Assembly (NCBI RefSeq): GCF_015864825.1
Contig: NZ_JADYWL010000004.1
Span: 248,001 to 312,000, forward strand
Reading direction: 5' to 3'
DNA from: Psychrobacter sp. NZS113
GTDB lineage: Bacteria; Pseudomonadota; Gammaproteobacteria; Pseudomonadales; Moraxellaceae
DNA: 64,000 nt
Within the stretch, counting starts at the first letter, position 1. Each line of letters begins with the position of its first letter. Both the position numbers and the translations under genes were made by a program. Below, in pieces: positions 17,521-27,892 of the stretch. The notes beneath the pieces are model-generated. The model saw only the letters and a program-made list of their open reading frames with translations. It did no database searches and was not told the DNA's origin.

Positions 17521-18588
17521 TTACTTTAAATGCAATGCTTCGATTTTACGTGTCATCTTATCTATTTTTTGCTGATACTTCATAATTTTGCGAAACCGAT
17601 GCGCGGCTAATACGCCTTTGATACGGCGATTTTTGAGACGACGGCGTGGAGGGAAGCTACCCACTTGTGGCTCATTGTAGCCATGTAGTCGGTCGTCACG
17701 TTTGCGTGCCATATAACCAAGTGCACTATCCGCAATCATGATAAGCAATGCGATGAAAATCATGCTATACATCAGCATCGAGCCTTCTTCGACATTATGA
17801 TCCAAAATAGCGATGGAAAACACAAACAAAAATATCGGCTCAAGGTAGCATAAAGTACCAAACAACGAGACTGGCAATTTCTGACTCGCTATCATCGTCA
17901 ATGACATCGCAGCCGTACTAATAATGCCAAGTAAAGGCAACAGATACCATAGCTTATGGTTGGTTATCGCTACTTCAAAGCCACCATTCATATACAGTGC
18001 GATTATCACGACAGGTAATAGCAACACAAGGTCTGAGATCAGACCCGTGATGGGTGGCACTGCCAGATAGCGACGCAGTAAATAATAAGGCGGGTAACCC
18101 AAGCAGACAAACAACGTCGCCCAAGAAATAGCACCGTATTGGAAGATATCATAAGCAATACCGAAGCCTGCGCATCCGATGGCAACCCACTGGAGTAGGC
18201 TCATGTCTTCATTATAGAAGAACCGACCAACCACAATCATAATCATCGGATATAAGAAGTAGCCTAACGTTACTTCCAGCCCCAAGCCATTGACGGGTGC
18301 CCACATGAATATCCAGATTTGCGCACCTAAAATCGGTGTGGGTAGTATAAATAAAAACCACTCTTTCGCGTTTTTTAATGTTTTTAGATAATCAAAAATA
18401 TGCTGCCACTGCTTCAGTACAGTGACCAGCAGCACTAGACTAAAAAACATCGTCAGCACGCGCCACGAAGCAACCTGTGTACCTGATAACGGTTGCAGTA
18501 GTAAGCCAAATAAGAACAGCAGTGAGTACAAAAAGTTTGCAGCCACGGCAGTGATTGTACCCTGCGAGGTTTGGTTAGTAGTCATCAT
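17521..18588 (-). CDS. RarD/EamA-family transporter, copy A
   Basis: A membrane protein of about 355 residues with ten hydrophobic segments and a Lys/Arg-rich cytoplasmic tail (RFRKIMKYQQKIDKMTRKIE). GTQVASWRVLTMFFSLVLL near the N-terminus and GYFLYPMIMIVVGRFFYNED match the RarD branch of the drug/metabolite transporter superfamily (chloramphenicol-sensitive protein); the real substrate is unknown. Two ATGs (18588 and 18585) follow AAAGG; an in-frame start at 18693 is unlikely because it would read through the hairpin at 18641-18672. It is closely related to copy B immediately upstream, apparently by tandem duplication. Confidence 0.85.
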   Translation of the reverse strand: MMTTNQTSQGTITAVAANFLYSLLFLFGLLLQPLSGTQVASWRVLTMFFSLVLLVTVLKQWQHIFDYLKTLKNAKEWFLFILPTPILGAQIWIFMWAPVNGLGLEVTLGYFLYPMIMIVVGRFFYNEDMSLLQWVAIGCAGFGIAYDIFQYGAISWATLFVCLGYPPYYLLRRYLAVPPITGLISDLVLLLPVVIIALYMNGGFEVAITNHKLWYLLPLLGIISTAAMSLTMIASQKLPVSLFGTLCYLEPIFLFVFSIAILDHNVEEGSMLMYSMIFIALLIMIADSALGYMARKRDDRLHGYNEPQVGSFPPRRRLKNRRIKGVLAAHRFRKIMKYQQKIDKMTRKIEALHLK

Positions 18589-18632
18589 GGCAGCGGCCTT
18601 TAAAGATTGGTGCACATCCTTGGCAATTTTTA

Positions 18633-18672
18633 AAAAAAACAAAAGCCTCAGACGAGAACGTCTGAGGCTTTT
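18633..18672 (-). terminator. Intrinsic terminator between the two RarD copies
   Basis: A perfect 14-bp stem (AAAAGCCTCAGACG, loop AGAA) is followed on the minus strand by GTTTTTTTT. It ends copy B and lies only about 50 bases before the start of copy A, so copy A needs its own short promoter or read-through. Confidence 0.92.
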
Positions 18673-18828
18673 GCAAATAAGGTCGTCGCGCAATCTAAGA
18701 TAAACGCTTTGAATGTATCGTGCTTACATCATGGCGGGCATTATGTCAAAGTCAAAACAGATAAGCAATGCCAGTGTTCATCTACTGGCTTAACTTATAC
18801 AATGAGTAAATTAGATACACCTAAGTAG

Positions 18829-19899
18829 TTATTTTATATCAAGTTGTGCGATTTTTTGTTTTATTCTCACCAGCTTTTTTTGATAGCGGCGTTTCTTGCG
18901 AAAACGATGGGCTGTTAGCACACCATCGATACGCTGATTGATAAAATGACGACGTGGCGGAAAGCCTCCTATCTGTGGCTCATTGTAGCCATGCAAATGA
19001 TCGTCACGACGACGAACCATATAGCCTGTGACACTATCAGCCATCATGACCAGTAGCGCAAGTGTAATCATGCCATACATAAAGAGAGAGCCACCTTCCT
19101 CGAGGCTTTGGCTGAGAACTGTGATCGATAACACAAATAACAGCATGGGCTCTATATAGCTTAACGCCCCAAACAATGAAACAGGCAATTTACTACTAGC
19201 AATCATCGTCAGCGACATAGCCAGCGCACTAAAGGCACCCAGTAATGGCAATAGATACCAAAACTTCATATCCTGTATTGCCACACTAAAACCACCACTA
19301 AAATATAACATGGTGAGTACCACTGGCGTCAGCAGTGTTAAATCAAACAGTAGCCCTGTCACTGGTGGCACAGACAGTGTACGCCGCAGTAGATAGTACG
19401 GCGGATAACCCAAGCACACAAACAGCGTCACCCAAGATATAGACCCATATTGGAATATATCATAGCCAATACCCATCGCGGCAAATAGTGCTGCCGCCCA
19501 CTGTAATACGCTCATATACTCATGATAAAAAAATCGTCCCAGTACTATCATCACTAGCGGCAATAAAAAGTAACCCAAAGTCACATCCAAACCAAAGCCG
19601 TTCACCGGTGCCCACATAAACAGCCAAATCTGTCCACCCAAAATCGGTGCTGGTAGTATAAATATGAGCCATTCTTTCAATGTCTTTAGTGTCTTTATAT
19701 AGTCAAAAACATGCTGCCACTGCTTGGTAAAACTGACTAGTAACATCAGACTCAATAGCATCATCAATACACGCCATGACGCTACTTGTGTACCCGTTAA
19801 GGGCAGCATAAAAAGCCCGAACAAAAACATCATCGCGAATAAAAAGCTCGACGATATCGATGCAAGGGTACCTTGAAAGGTTTGATTGGTCGTAAGCAT
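18829..19899 (-). CDS. RarD/EamA-family transporter, copy B
   Basis: A 356-residue paralogue of copy A with about ten membrane helices. Shared blocks include GTQVASWRVLMM, ILGGQIWLFMWAPVNGFGLD, FVCLGYPPYYLLRR, SKLPVSLFG and the tail GYNEPQIGGFPPRRH. It belongs to the RarD group of the DMT superfamily, probably exporting a metabolite or drug, with unknown substrate. AAGG stands 5 bases before the ATG. The gene lies downstream of gyrA but is separated by a strong terminator. Divergence from copy A is clear throughout, so the duplication is not recent. Confidence 0.85.
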   Translation of the reverse strand: MLTTNQTFQGTLASISSSFLFAMMFLFGLFMLPLTGTQVASWRVLMMLLSLMLLVSFTKQWQHVFDYIKTLKTLKEWLIFILPAPILGGQIWLFMWAPVNGFGLDVTLGYFLLPLVMIVLGRFFYHEYMSVLQWAAALFAAMGIGYDIFQYGSISWVTLFVCLGYPPYYLLRRTLSVPPVTGLLFDLTLLTPVVLTMLYFSGGFSVAIQDMKFWYLLPLLGAFSALAMSLTMIASSKLPVSLFGALSYIEPMLLFVLSITVLSQSLEEGGSLFMYGMITLALLVMMADSVTGYMVRRRDDHLHGYNEPQIGGFPPRRHFINQRIDGVLTAHRFRKKRRYQKKLVRIKQKIAQLDIK

Positions 19900-20014
19900 A
19901 ACAACAGCCTTAAAAATATAACTTTATGGGCGTAATTTATAAAAAAATATAGAAGCTGAGATTTATATAATCTTAAGAACTAACAGCAGATCTCAAAAAT
20001 TAGTAATCCTCAGA

Positions 20015-20053
20015 AAAACAAAAAAGCCTCCGACGATAACGTCAGAGGCTTTT
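20015..20053 (-). terminator. Intrinsic terminator of gyrA
   Basis: A 14-bp stem with one mismatch (AAAAGCCTCCGACG / CGTCAGAGGCTTTT, loop ATAA) is followed on the minus strand by T-rich sequence, 49 bases after the gyrA stop. It is nearly identical to the hairpin at 18641-18672. Confidence 0.92.
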
Positions 20054-20101
20054 CTAGAACAATCATATAAGACTAGATCAAAAAGCTAACTACTGAGATA
20101 C

Positions 20102-22903
20102 TTACTCGCCGTCTAATTCATCACTATTTGCAATGTCAGTAACATCACTGACGTCGGTCGGCACTGCGTTACCAGTCGCCGCATCGATGTCTATTTGCTC
20201 TTGACCTTCTACATCAAATGTACCGTCTTCTCTCATAGCATCGACCAGCTCATCATCGCTTTCTTCGTGCTCAACACGCGCCATGGCAACCAGTTTCTCA
20301 TCTTTTGATAGACGAATCAGCGTGACACCTTGCGTATTACGACCAGAACTGGCCACATGCTGAACTGGCGTACGAACTAACGTGCCTTTGTCTGAGATTA
20401 GGATGATGTCATCTTCAGGATCAACCTTAGTGGCACGAACTAGCGCACCATTACGCTCACTGGTCTTGATAGCGATAACACCGCCACCACCACGATTTTG
20501 CGTATTGAACTCATCAATGAATGTACGTTTACCAAAGCCTTTTTCACAAGCAATTAGGATTTCGCGTACATCATCTTCGATAACGACCAGTGACTTGATA
20601 AATTCTTCAGCAGACAGACGCATACCACGGACGCCTTTCGCAGTACGGCCCATCGCACGAGCATCATTCTCATCAAAGCGAATGGCTTTACCACTTGAAG
20701 CAAATAACATCACTTCTTGGCTACCATTAGTAATACGAGCGCTTACCAGCTTATCGCCTTCTTCTAGCCCAACTGCAATCAAGCCATTAGAACGAATATT
20801 CGCAAACTGCTTGAGCTCAACACGCTTCACGGTACCATTAGCCGTTGCAAAGAAGACAAAAGGCGCCTCTGCTTGGTTACTGCCCTCTAATGAATCATCA
20901 TCGCTATCTATTAAGATGTCTGCGTCTGATATTTCGCCTGTTGCTGATACGTCTTCTGCAATTTTTGGAATAGGAAGTATCGTTGTAACGGTTTCATCAC
21001 CATTTAAGCCGATTAGATTGACCAATGGACGGCCACGAGCACCGCGACTGGCGATAGGCACTTCAAAGCCACGTAAGCTAAAGACACGCCCACTATCAGT
21101 GAAGCACAATACCGTCGCATGCGTTGAGGTTACAATCAGATGATCAATCACATCATCTTCTTTCATTGCCGTTGCAGACTTACCTTTACCGCCACGTTTT
21201 TGCGCGACATAGTCGTCAATCGGCTGAGTTTTTGCATAACCAGTACGTGATACTGTCATCACGACCGTCTGTTCAGGAATGAGGTCTTCACGGTTAAAGT
21301 CCATACGTGAATCGATGATATCAGTACGACGCTCATCACCAAAGTTATCACGAATCTCAATCATCTCATTAGAAATAATGGCCATTAACTTATCAAAGTC
21401 ACCTAAGATAGACTCTAAATGCGCGATTTCACGCAATAGATCTTGATATTCTTCGGTCAATTTGTCTTGCTCAAGACCCGTCAGACGATGCAACTGCATA
21501 TCTAAAATGGCATTGACCTGCTCGAGGGACAAGCGATAACGTTCTTCGCCTTCGATCAGACCAAATGGCGCTTTAGGATCTTCGCCTTCGATAAACTCAG
21601 GACGTACAGACTGACTACCAGCAGCGGTAAGCATCGCAACGACGCTGCCTGAGCCCCACGTATTATTTAACAAGCTTTCGCGTGCTAAGCCACGGTTTGC
21701 AGAGGCTTTAATGGTCGCAATAATTTCGTCAATATTTGCTAGTGCGACCGTTAGGCCTTCAAGCAGATGACCACGAACGCGCGCTTTGTTCAATTCGTAA
21801 ATAGTACGGCGTGTCACTACTTCTTGACGATGGCGGACGAAAGCAGCAATCAGCTGGCGCAAGGTCAATAGCTTTGGCTGACCATTATCAAGCGCCACCA
21901 TATTGATACTAAAGCTAGACTCAAGTGGCGTTTGTAAGAACAAGTTATTAACAATAACTTCAGCAGTCTCACCACGACGCAAGTCAATAGCGATACGCAT
22001 ACCGTCTTTATCAGACTCATCACGAATTTCGCTAATGCCTTCGATTTTTTTATCACGAACCAATTCTGCGATACGCTCAATCAACTTGGCTTTATTGGTT
22101 TGATAAGGTACTTCTGTGAACACAATGCGCTCGCGATCACGGTTGACACCAGCATTGCTCATCGGCTCGATATGATAACGACCACGGATGTGCAAACGTC
22201 CTTTACCCGTGCGATAAGCATCTAAGATACCTGCACGGCCATAGATGATACCGCCTGTAGGAAAGTCAGGACCTGAGATATGTGACATCAACTCTTCAGC
22301 TGAAACTTGTGGGTTTTCGGCATACGCCAAACAAGCATTGATCACTTCGGTCAGGTTATGCGGTGCCATGTTGGTCGCCATACCGACAGCAATACCCGTT
22401 GCGCCATTGACCAATAGGTTAGGAATACGTGCTGGCATCACGCTTGGCATGCGCTCAGAGCCGTCGTAGTTGTCTTCCCAATCGACCGTGTCTTTGTCCA
22501 AATCAGCAAGCATCTGGTGAGTCAGTTTGGTCATACGTACTTCGGTATAACGCATGGCTGCCGGAGGATCATCATCGATCGAGCCAAAGTTACCTTGACC
22601 ATCAACCATCGGATAACGCAAGCTGAAATCCTGCGCCATACGGACGATTGCATCATATACCGCGCTATCGCCATGCGGATGGTACTTACCGATGACATCA
22701 CCGACCACACGTGCAGATTTCTTGTATGGCTTATTGTAGTCATTAGATAGCACATGCATGGCATACATCACGCGGCGATGGACAGGCTTGAACCCATCAC
22801 GTACATCAGGTAGCGCACGCGAGACAATCACGCTCATCGCATAATCCAGATAGGACTGCTTCAGTTCATCTACAATGCCAATAGGACTGACCGACTCGCT
22901 CAT
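20102..22903 (-). CDS. gyrA: DNA gyrase subunit A
   Basis: GyrA cleaves and rejoins DNA during negative supercoiling. The protein is about 933 residues, with the N-terminal [15 protein letters not shown] block, the QRDR motif [13 protein letters not shown], the [10 protein letters not shown] active-tyrosine motif and a C-terminal beta-pinwheel with the GyrA-box QKRGGKG, ending in an acidic tail ([14 protein letters not shown]). The QRDR carries Ser and Asp at the positions equivalent to E. coli 83 and 87, the quinolone-susceptible state. ATG at 22903 is chosen because AAGGAG lies 5 bases upstream; an in-frame ATG at 22927 precedes the Shine-Dalgarno and is less likely. Monocistronic. Confidence 0.98.
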   Translation of the reverse strand: MSESVSPIGIVDELKQSYLDYAMSVIVSRALPDVRDGFKPVHRRVMYAMHVLSNDYNKPYKKSARVVGDVIGKYHPHGDSAVYDAIVRMAQDFSLRYPMVDGQGNFGSIDDDPPAAMRYTEVRMTKLTHQMLADLDKDTVDWEDNYDGSERMPSVMPARIPNLLVNGATGIAVGMATNMAPHNLTEVINACLAYAENPQVSAEELMSHISGPDFPTGGIIYGRAGILDAYRTGKGRLHIRGRYHIEPMSNAGVNRDRERIVFTEVPYQTNKAKLIERIAELVRDKKIEGISEIRDESDKDGMRIAIDLRRGETAEVIVNNLFLQTPLESSFSINMVALDNGQPKLLTLRQLIAAFVRHRQEVVTRRTIYELNKARVRGHLLEGLTVALANIDEIIATIKASANRGLARESLLNNTWGSGSVVAMLTAAGSQSVRPEFIEGEDPKAPFGLIEGEERYRLSLEQVNAILDMQLHRLTGLEQDKLTEEYQDLLREIAHLESILGDFDKLMAIISNEMIEIRDNFGDERRTDIIDSRMDFNREDLIPEQTVVMTVSRTGYAKTQPIDDYVAQKRGGKGKSATAMKEDDVIDHLIVTSTHATVLCFTDSGRVFSLRGFEVPIASRGARGRPLVNLIGLNGDETVTTILPIPKIAEDVSATGEISDADILIDSDDDSLEGSNQAEAPFVFFATANGTVKRVELKQFANIRSNGLIAVGLEEGDKLVSARITNGSQEVMLFASSGKAIRFDENDARAMGRTAKGVRGMRLSAEEFIKSLVVIEDDVREILIACEKGFGKRTFIDEFNTQNRGGGGVIAIKTSERNGALVRATKVDPEDDIILISDKGTLVRTPVQHVASSGRNTQGVTLIRLSKDEKLVAMARVEHEESDDELVDAMREDGTFDVEGQEQIDIDAATGNAVPTDVSDVTDIANSDELDGE

Positions 22904-23352
22904 ATACACTCCTTCACTCATATCCACGCTATTAATTTTGCAGGCTTTATAGATAGCGTATTGACCTCATTAAGTATCGGTAAAAACCAATAAACACAAC
23001 AGGCATAGCAACACTATAAAGCGTGAAAAATACTGGGAAAATGATGATATTTTTGATAGTAAAATAAAGAAGCTATTTTAGCACAAATTTGCCGATTTAG
23101 GGGGTTCTGACTACCATTAAAATCAAGCAAAACAGCCTATTAACCGCAATATTTGAAGCAATCAACACCCTTTGAAAATATATTACTGATAGGGAGGTTT
23201 TGATTCACTAATTTTGCTGTTTTTGACCCATTTAGCCTGTTTAAATGACTATCGAGTAAATTGAAAACACGCTCTAGACAAAAAAAATTTAAACGCTACA
23301 CTAACTTATCTTTTACATCACTTAAATTACGACTTAACAGGCTACTCTTATT
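22904..23352. other. Intergenic region between gyrA and a small membrane protein gene
   Basis: This 450-base AT-rich gap should contain the gyrA promoter and that of the divergent small gene; no consensus promoter stands out. About 23216-23275 resembles the right end of the IS-derived element at 11655-11722 (shared ATTTAGCC, GTTT/GTTA, ACTATCG and AATTGA blocks), with roughly two thirds identity by eye, and may be an old remnant. Nothing else is recognisable. Confidence 0.4.
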
Positions 23353-23634
23353 ATGGATATCATTCTTGCAATTGTTTGGATTTTAGCAATGGTGCTATAT
23401 AGCTTTTCGAGCGATTATGTTTCTAAATTTCCTAACCATAACAATCGTGCTGTACCTTATGTCCGTTGGGGCACACTTTTAGTCGCGATGGCCTTATCAG
23501 CATACTTGGCAAAAGCCTATCAAGAAAACCTACAAGGCAATGGTATGTGGGTGTTTGTTATCGTCGTATTTGTCATTATTATTTTATCGAAAATCATCTT
23601 CAAATGGGTCATTAACAGACGTTTGAAACGCTAG
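23353..23634 (+). CDS. Small inner-membrane protein with three predicted helices, unknown function
   Basis: A 93-residue hydrophobic protein that I do not recognise. Predicted helices lie at about 2-19, 38-56 and 65-86, and the C-terminus is strongly basic (KWVINRRLKR), fitting an inside orientation. Between helices 1 and 2 is a polar loop, SSDYVSKFPNHNNRAVPYVRW. It stands alone between gyrA and cmoM, followed by an intergenic repeat element. Confidence 0.6.
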   Translation: MDIILAIVWILAMVLYSFSSDYVSKFPNHNNRAVPYVRWGTLLVAMALSAYLAKAYQENLQGNGMWVFVIVVFVIIILSKIIFKWVINRRLKR

Positions 23635-23654
23635 ATTGGACTGAATATTTTTCT

Positions 23655-23762
23655 TGTAGTCAAAGAAATCTAAAACAGCTACAAGGCAGCCGACCGCAGA
23701 TTGTACATATAGTACCTCTAGGGAGGGTAACACCGTAGCGGTTTAGTAGTTCGCTGACTATA
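23655..23762. mobile_element. 108-bp intergenic repeat, TATAGTCA-ended class 1, copy A
   Basis: Begins TGTAGTCAAAGAAATCTAAA and ends in GCTGACTATA, giving imperfect inverted ends. The core (ACAAGGCAGCCG, GATTGTAC, GTAC, GGAGGGTAAC, CCGTAGC) recurs at 29261-29381 and 63913-64000. It encodes nothing. An internal GATTGTAC/GTACCTC hairpin may fold in RNA. Confidence 0.85.
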
Positions 23763-23796
23763 CTCTAAACCTCTTAATTATTGATCTAAATACCTT

Positions 23797-24660
23797 ATGC
23801 CAACTAAAAATCAAGACAGCCAACCTGACTCAAGCCACTCCATACCACCAGAAGACTTATCTGCAGACACACGTACTGACCGTAGCTTTGATGCCATTGC
23901 TGATCATTTTGAAAAGAAGGTCTACGGTGGTTTAAAAGGTGACATCCGACTGGCAGTACTGCGTCGTGATATCTTTGAGTATTGCGCGAAAGTGAGTAAA
24001 GATCTGAATCGACCGCTACGTATCTTAGATGTGGGTGCAGGATTGGCTCAGATTTCGATAGAACTTGCTGCTCAAGGTCACACGCTGATTATCAATGATA
24101 TCTCTGAGAATATGCTAGAAAAAGCAAAAGCAAGCGCGGAAAAGAGTGATCAAGTGTTAGATATCACATGGCATGTTTGCCCGTATCAAGATCTTGCAGG
24201 AAAGCTAAACGGTGATAAGAAAGATAAATTTGATTTGATACTCTGTCATGCCCTACTTGAATGGTTGGCAGAGCCCGCTGCCGTCATGAGCTTTTTTGAT
24301 CAGCATCTAACAGATAATGGTGCGCTGTCACTGTGCTTTTATAACCCAAAGAGCTTCGATTATCGCAACCTGATAATGGGGAATTTTAATTTACTTGATA
24401 ATCCCGAATACAAAGCTGACAACAAAAAAAGCCTAACGCCCAATTATCCTGTCGCTAAAGAAGAAGTAGAGTCTTGGCTGGCGACACATCATTATAAAAC
24501 GGTGCGCACCAGTGGTCTGCGTGTATTTCATGACTATGCACCACTCAAGCGCGGCGGACATAATGACCCAGAAGCAGTCATTCGGATGGAACTGCGCTAT
24601 TCGCAATTAGAACCCTACAAGTGGCTGGGACGCTATTTGCACATACTAGCCACTCGTTAA
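23797..24660 (+). CDS. cmoM: tRNA 5-carboxymethoxyuridine methyltransferase CmoM (SmtA-like)
   Basis: A class I SAM-dependent methyltransferase of 287 residues. In E. coli CmoM methylates cmo5U at the wobble position of some tRNAs to mcmo5U. The diagnostic N-terminal FDAIADHFEKKVYGGLKGDIRLAVLRRDI block matches CmoM, and motif I is LRILDVGAGLAQISIELAAQGH. FDLILCHALLEWLAEP and LCFYNPKSFDYRNLIMGNF are also family-specific. A 25-residue polar N-terminal tail is extra. The assignment rests on family recognition; other SmtA-type methyltransferases look similar. Confidence 0.85.
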   Translation: MPTKNQDSQPDSSHSIPPEDLSADTRTDRSFDAIADHFEKKVYGGLKGDIRLAVLRRDIFEYCAKVSKDLNRPLRILDVGAGLAQISIELAAQGHTLIINDISENMLEKAKASAEKSDQVLDITWHVCPYQDLAGKLNGDKKDKFDLILCHALLEWLAEPAAVMSFFDQHLTDNGALSLCFYNPKSFDYRNLIMGNFNLLDNPEYKADNKKSLTPNYPVAKEEVESWLATHHYKTVRTSGLRVFHDYAPLKRGGHNDPEAVIRMELRYSQLEPYKWLGRYLHILATR

Positions 24661-24691
24661 ATTAATACGTATATCATTAATCTATCCGAGC

Positions 24692-24726
24692 TTTCGTACT
24701 TATTTCTTTGAGAGATAAGTACGAAA
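24692..24726. terminator. Hairpin between convergent cmoM and fbpC
   Basis: The perfect 12-bp stem TTTCGTACTTAT / ATAAGTACGAAA with an 11-base loop lies between the two converging stops. Neither strand has a clean U-run after it, so terminator activity is only plausible. Confidence 0.4.
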
Positions 24727-24758
24727 AATCGAGTCTTTTGAGCAATCTCTACTAACTG

Positions 24759-25967
24759 CTACTGTGCCTCTTCTGACCTATCGTACTCTGACCACGTGGT
24801 CGCATTGATGTTCTTTTCATCAAACACGACTACATGCTCAAGCATGGGAAAAATACCGATGCGTGTTCCTATGCCATGATTGTGATGACTGGCAACTAGC
24901 GACAGTACGGTCTGCCCATCATCGAGCTGTAAGCGGTACAAGTAGTTCGCACCGCGAAACACACGCCCGATAACCAATGCCGTCTGCTTACTATCGTCGT
25001 CATGAATGATGTCGTCAGGGCGTACCAATACTTTAATCAATGTGCCATTTGGATAATCATATTCACAGTACTGCGATTGACCCGACTCATCATGAACTTC
25101 CATACGGCGATAAATATTACCCAGTGCTGTCTCAACATGACCTTCTTTGATGATGCCATCTATCATCGCGCCCTCGCCGACGAACTCAGCAACGAAAGGA
25201 CTGACTGGCTCATGATAAAGCTCGCTCGGAGTCGCCCACTGCACCAACTTACCTGCTTGCATTACCCCAACTTTATCCGCTAATGCAAAGGCTTCATTTT
25301 GATCATGAGTGACAATAATAGCCGTGGTATTGGTGCGTTTTAGGATATCACGGACATTCATTGCCAATGATTCGCGTAGTACCACATCCAAATTCGAAAA
25401 CGGCTCATCAAGTAGCAAGAGTTTGGGCTTTGGCGCTAATGCGCGGGCTAAGGCCACTCGCTGCTGCTGTCCACCTGAAAGCTCATTCGGACGTTTATCC
25501 GCGTGCTCGGTCAATTCAACAAGGCTCAGCATTTCAGCCACTCGTGCTTTTTTATCAGCGGCAGACCATTTGTTCAGACCAAAAGCGATGTTCTTTGCCA
25601 CGCTTAGATGACCAAATAATGCATAGTCCTGAAACACCATCCCCATGCCACGCTTGGCAGGCGCTACTGTATAGGACTTACGATCGGTGATATCTGTTAA
25701 ACACTGATTACTCAGATGAATATTACCGCCGCGACTTTGCTCTAACCCTGCAATGGCGCGTAATGCGGTGGTCTTGCCGCAACCGCTGTAACCCAGAAAG
25801 CAACCAATCTCGCCTTGCTGTAGCACTAGCGACAGTCCATTAACGATAATCGTATCGTCATAACCGACGATTAAATCTTGCACACTAAAATAAGAATTGA
25901 TACTAGTGCTTGCTTCAGTATCCATTGATTGAGAGCCTGATGAGCCTTTGATTGAATCAGTGTGCAT
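24759..25967 (-). CDS. fbpC: Ferric iron ABC transporter, ATP-binding subunit
   Basis: A 402-residue ABC ATPase that powers periplasmic Fe3+ uptake through FbpB. It has Walker A GYSGCGKTT (59-67), Q-loop FQDYALF, signature LSGGQQQRVALARAL (163-177), Walker B LLLLDEPFSNLD (183-194) and the H-loop IIVTHDQNEA. The C-terminal 150 residues form the TOBE-like extension typical of FbpC/PotA-like ATPases. It is the last gene of an fbpA-fbpB-fbpC run. A second in-frame ATG at 25925 is possible. In E. coli-type nomenclature it also resembles AfuC/FutC. Confidence 0.9.
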   Translation of the reverse strand: MHTDSIKGSSGSQSMDTEASTSINSYFSVQDLIVGYDDTIIVNGLSLVLQQGEIGCFLGYSGCGKTTALRAIAGLEQSRGGNIHLSNQCLTDITDRKSYTVAPAKRGMGMVFQDYALFGHLSVAKNIAFGLNKWSAADKKARVAEMLSLVELTEHADKRPNELSGGQQQRVALARALAPKPKLLLLDEPFSNLDVVLRESLAMNVRDILKRTNTTAIIVTHDQNEAFALADKVGVMQAGKLVQWATPSELYHEPVSPFVAEFVGEGAMIDGIIKEGHVETALGNIYRRMEVHDESGQSQYCEYDYPNGTLIKVLVRPDDIIHDDDSKQTALVIGRVFRGANYLYRLQLDDGQTVLSLVASHHNHGIGTRIGIFPMLEHVVVFDEKNINATTWSEYDRSEEAQ

Positions 25968-26070
25968 AGACGGTACCAGTTAGTAAATAAAATCCATAGA
26001 TAAAGCAGTAGAGCGATAGAGAAATTGCGACGAAAGACTATAATATTTGAGGTGAATTTCAACACCACGT

Positions 26071-27765
26071 TTAGCTTTGCTTGTCGCTTTGACGCAATAG
26101 TATCCAGACAGGCAACAGACCAACCAGCACTATCAATAAGCTTGGCAACGCGGCTCGTCCCCACATGCCTTCACTGGTCATCTCAAATACCCGTACTGCC
26201 AATGTATCCCAGCCTTGGCGCCTAGTCATCAGCGTAATCGGCATCTCTTTCATCACTTCGACGAAGCCCATCAATAACGCGGTCAGTACACCAGGACTGA
26301 GCACTGGCAATATCACATGTCGCCATCGTTGATAAGCGCTATCACTCAGTAATTTAGCAGCCGCCTCTTGATTGACGGTCAGCCGTTGCAATTGACGATC
26401 GATGGGTTGGAAACTAACAGTCATAAAGCGCGTTGATAGTGCCAACAGCATAACAATAACACTGCCTGATAATACTTGCTGTGACGTAATGCCAAAGGCA
26501 ATCATTTGATTGTCTAACCATGCGATTGGAATGAAGATTCCGACAGCCAATACCGTACCTGGCACCACATAACCCAAATTGGCCAAAGTGGTCATTAGCT
26601 TGGTTGACCTGTCAGGATATTGACGTTTTATCCACGCAATAATAATGGCCAAAAAGCCGATGAAAATCGTGGTCATACTCGCAATCATAAGGCTATTGGT
26701 CACAAAACCAATATAACGCGCATCAAAATCTTGCCTGAAGTTTAATGCGGTCCAATAGATAAGCTGGAGAAACGGTATGAAAAAAGCCACTGAAAACACG
26801 ACCGTACACAGTAATGTCATGGCCCATTTAGCTGATTTACTAACTTCAAAACGCTGGCTACTGCCTTGAGTGATAGACTGACCGCGCTTTGCCTGCCAAT
26901 ACTGCTCAAACAAGACAACGATAAATATCATGCTGATTAATAATGCCGCCAATTGTGCCGCAGTCGTTAGACTGAAGAAGCCAAACCATGCTTTGTAAAT
27001 AGCCGTCGTAAACGTATCGACATTGAAAACAGATACTGCGCCAAAGTCTGCAAGGGTCTCCATGCTGGCTAATAATAAACCACCAATAATCCACGGTAGT
27101 GCTTGCGGTAATGCCAAACGAAAAAATACGCGACCACGGCTTAAGCCTAGCATCTGTCCCGCCTCTATCGCCCGCCTACCCTGCGACAAAAAAGCTTGGC
27201 GTGCCAACAGATAAACGTAGGGGTAAAATGCTAGTGATAATACCAAACCTGCACCCCAGACATTACGTACCGAAGGAATTGCAGTGCCGATACCCATATC
27301 ACGTAGACCTGTCTGTAACGGCCCACTAAAATCTACAATACCGAGGGTAACAAACGCCAATACATAGGCAGGTATCGCAAGCGGCAACATCAACGCCCAC
27401 GAAAAAAACCGCTGCCCAGGGAAGCGGTACATGCTGGTCACCCAAGCAAGAGCGGTGCCGATAGTCCCAGAAATGACGACTACCATTAGCAATAAAATCG
27501 CGGTGTTTTTCAATACTTGCGGTAGTACATACTCCGTCATGTGACCCCAAATATCCGCGACAGGCTGGGTCCACGATAGCAGTACGATTACAATTGGCAC
27601 CAGCATAAACAACGAAATCAGTCCTAAGACTGATTTTGAGATAATACGTTTACGGAGGGTATGGTCTTGGCTGACAATCTGATGCTTATCAATAATAGTA
27701 TTATTAATTACCGTGTCATTGACTGTATCATTCTGACGTACAGACGCGCCTGGCATTGTGCTCAT
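26071..27765 (-). CDS. fbpB: Ferric iron ABC transporter, fused permease
   Basis: A 564-residue inner-membrane permease with about twelve helices, formed of two BPD_transp_1 halves as in FbpB/SfuB. The first half carries the EAA-type loop AGQMLGLSRGRVFFRLALPQALP and the second the loop EAAAKLLSDSAYQRWRHVILPVLSPG, which contact FbpC. It lies 103 bases upstream of fbpC and 128 bases downstream of fbpA. Fe3+ rather than another substrate is inferred from the neighbouring binding protein and Fur-like promoter. Confidence 0.92.
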   Translation of the reverse strand: MSTMPGASVRQNDTVNDTVINNTIIDKHQIVSQDHTLRKRIISKSVLGLISLFMLVPIVIVLLSWTQPVADIWGHMTEYVLPQVLKNTAILLLMVVVISGTIGTALAWVTSMYRFPGQRFFSWALMLPLAIPAYVLAFVTLGIVDFSGPLQTGLRDMGIGTAIPSVRNVWGAGLVLSLAFYPYVYLLARQAFLSQGRRAIEAGQMLGLSRGRVFFRLALPQALPWIIGGLLLASMETLADFGAVSVFNVDTFTTAIYKAWFGFFSLTTAAQLAALLISMIFIVVLFEQYWQAKRGQSITQGSSQRFEVSKSAKWAMTLLCTVVFSVAFFIPFLQLIYWTALNFRQDFDARYIGFVTNSLMIASMTTIFIGFLAIIIAWIKRQYPDRSTKLMTTLANLGYVVPGTVLAVGIFIPIAWLDNQMIAFGITSQQVLSGSVIVMLLALSTRFMTVSFQPIDRQLQRLTVNQEAAAKLLSDSAYQRWRHVILPVLSPGVLTALLMGFVEVMKEMPITLMTRRQGWDTLAVRVFEMTSEGMWGRAALPSLLIVLVGLLPVWILLRQSDKQS

Positions 27766-27892
27766 AAATTATTACCGTGTCATACGCATAAAGACCTTAC
27801 ATCATACCAACCTCAAAAACACGATGAGCCGTATCAAACTTAGCCAGCTAGCTTATTCTCGTTTTTAAGATTGGTATTATTGGTCATGACGC

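Noticed and set aside
22600..22700. Quinolone-resistance mutation in gyrA
   Set aside because: The QRDR reads GDSAVYD, with wild-type Ser and Asp.
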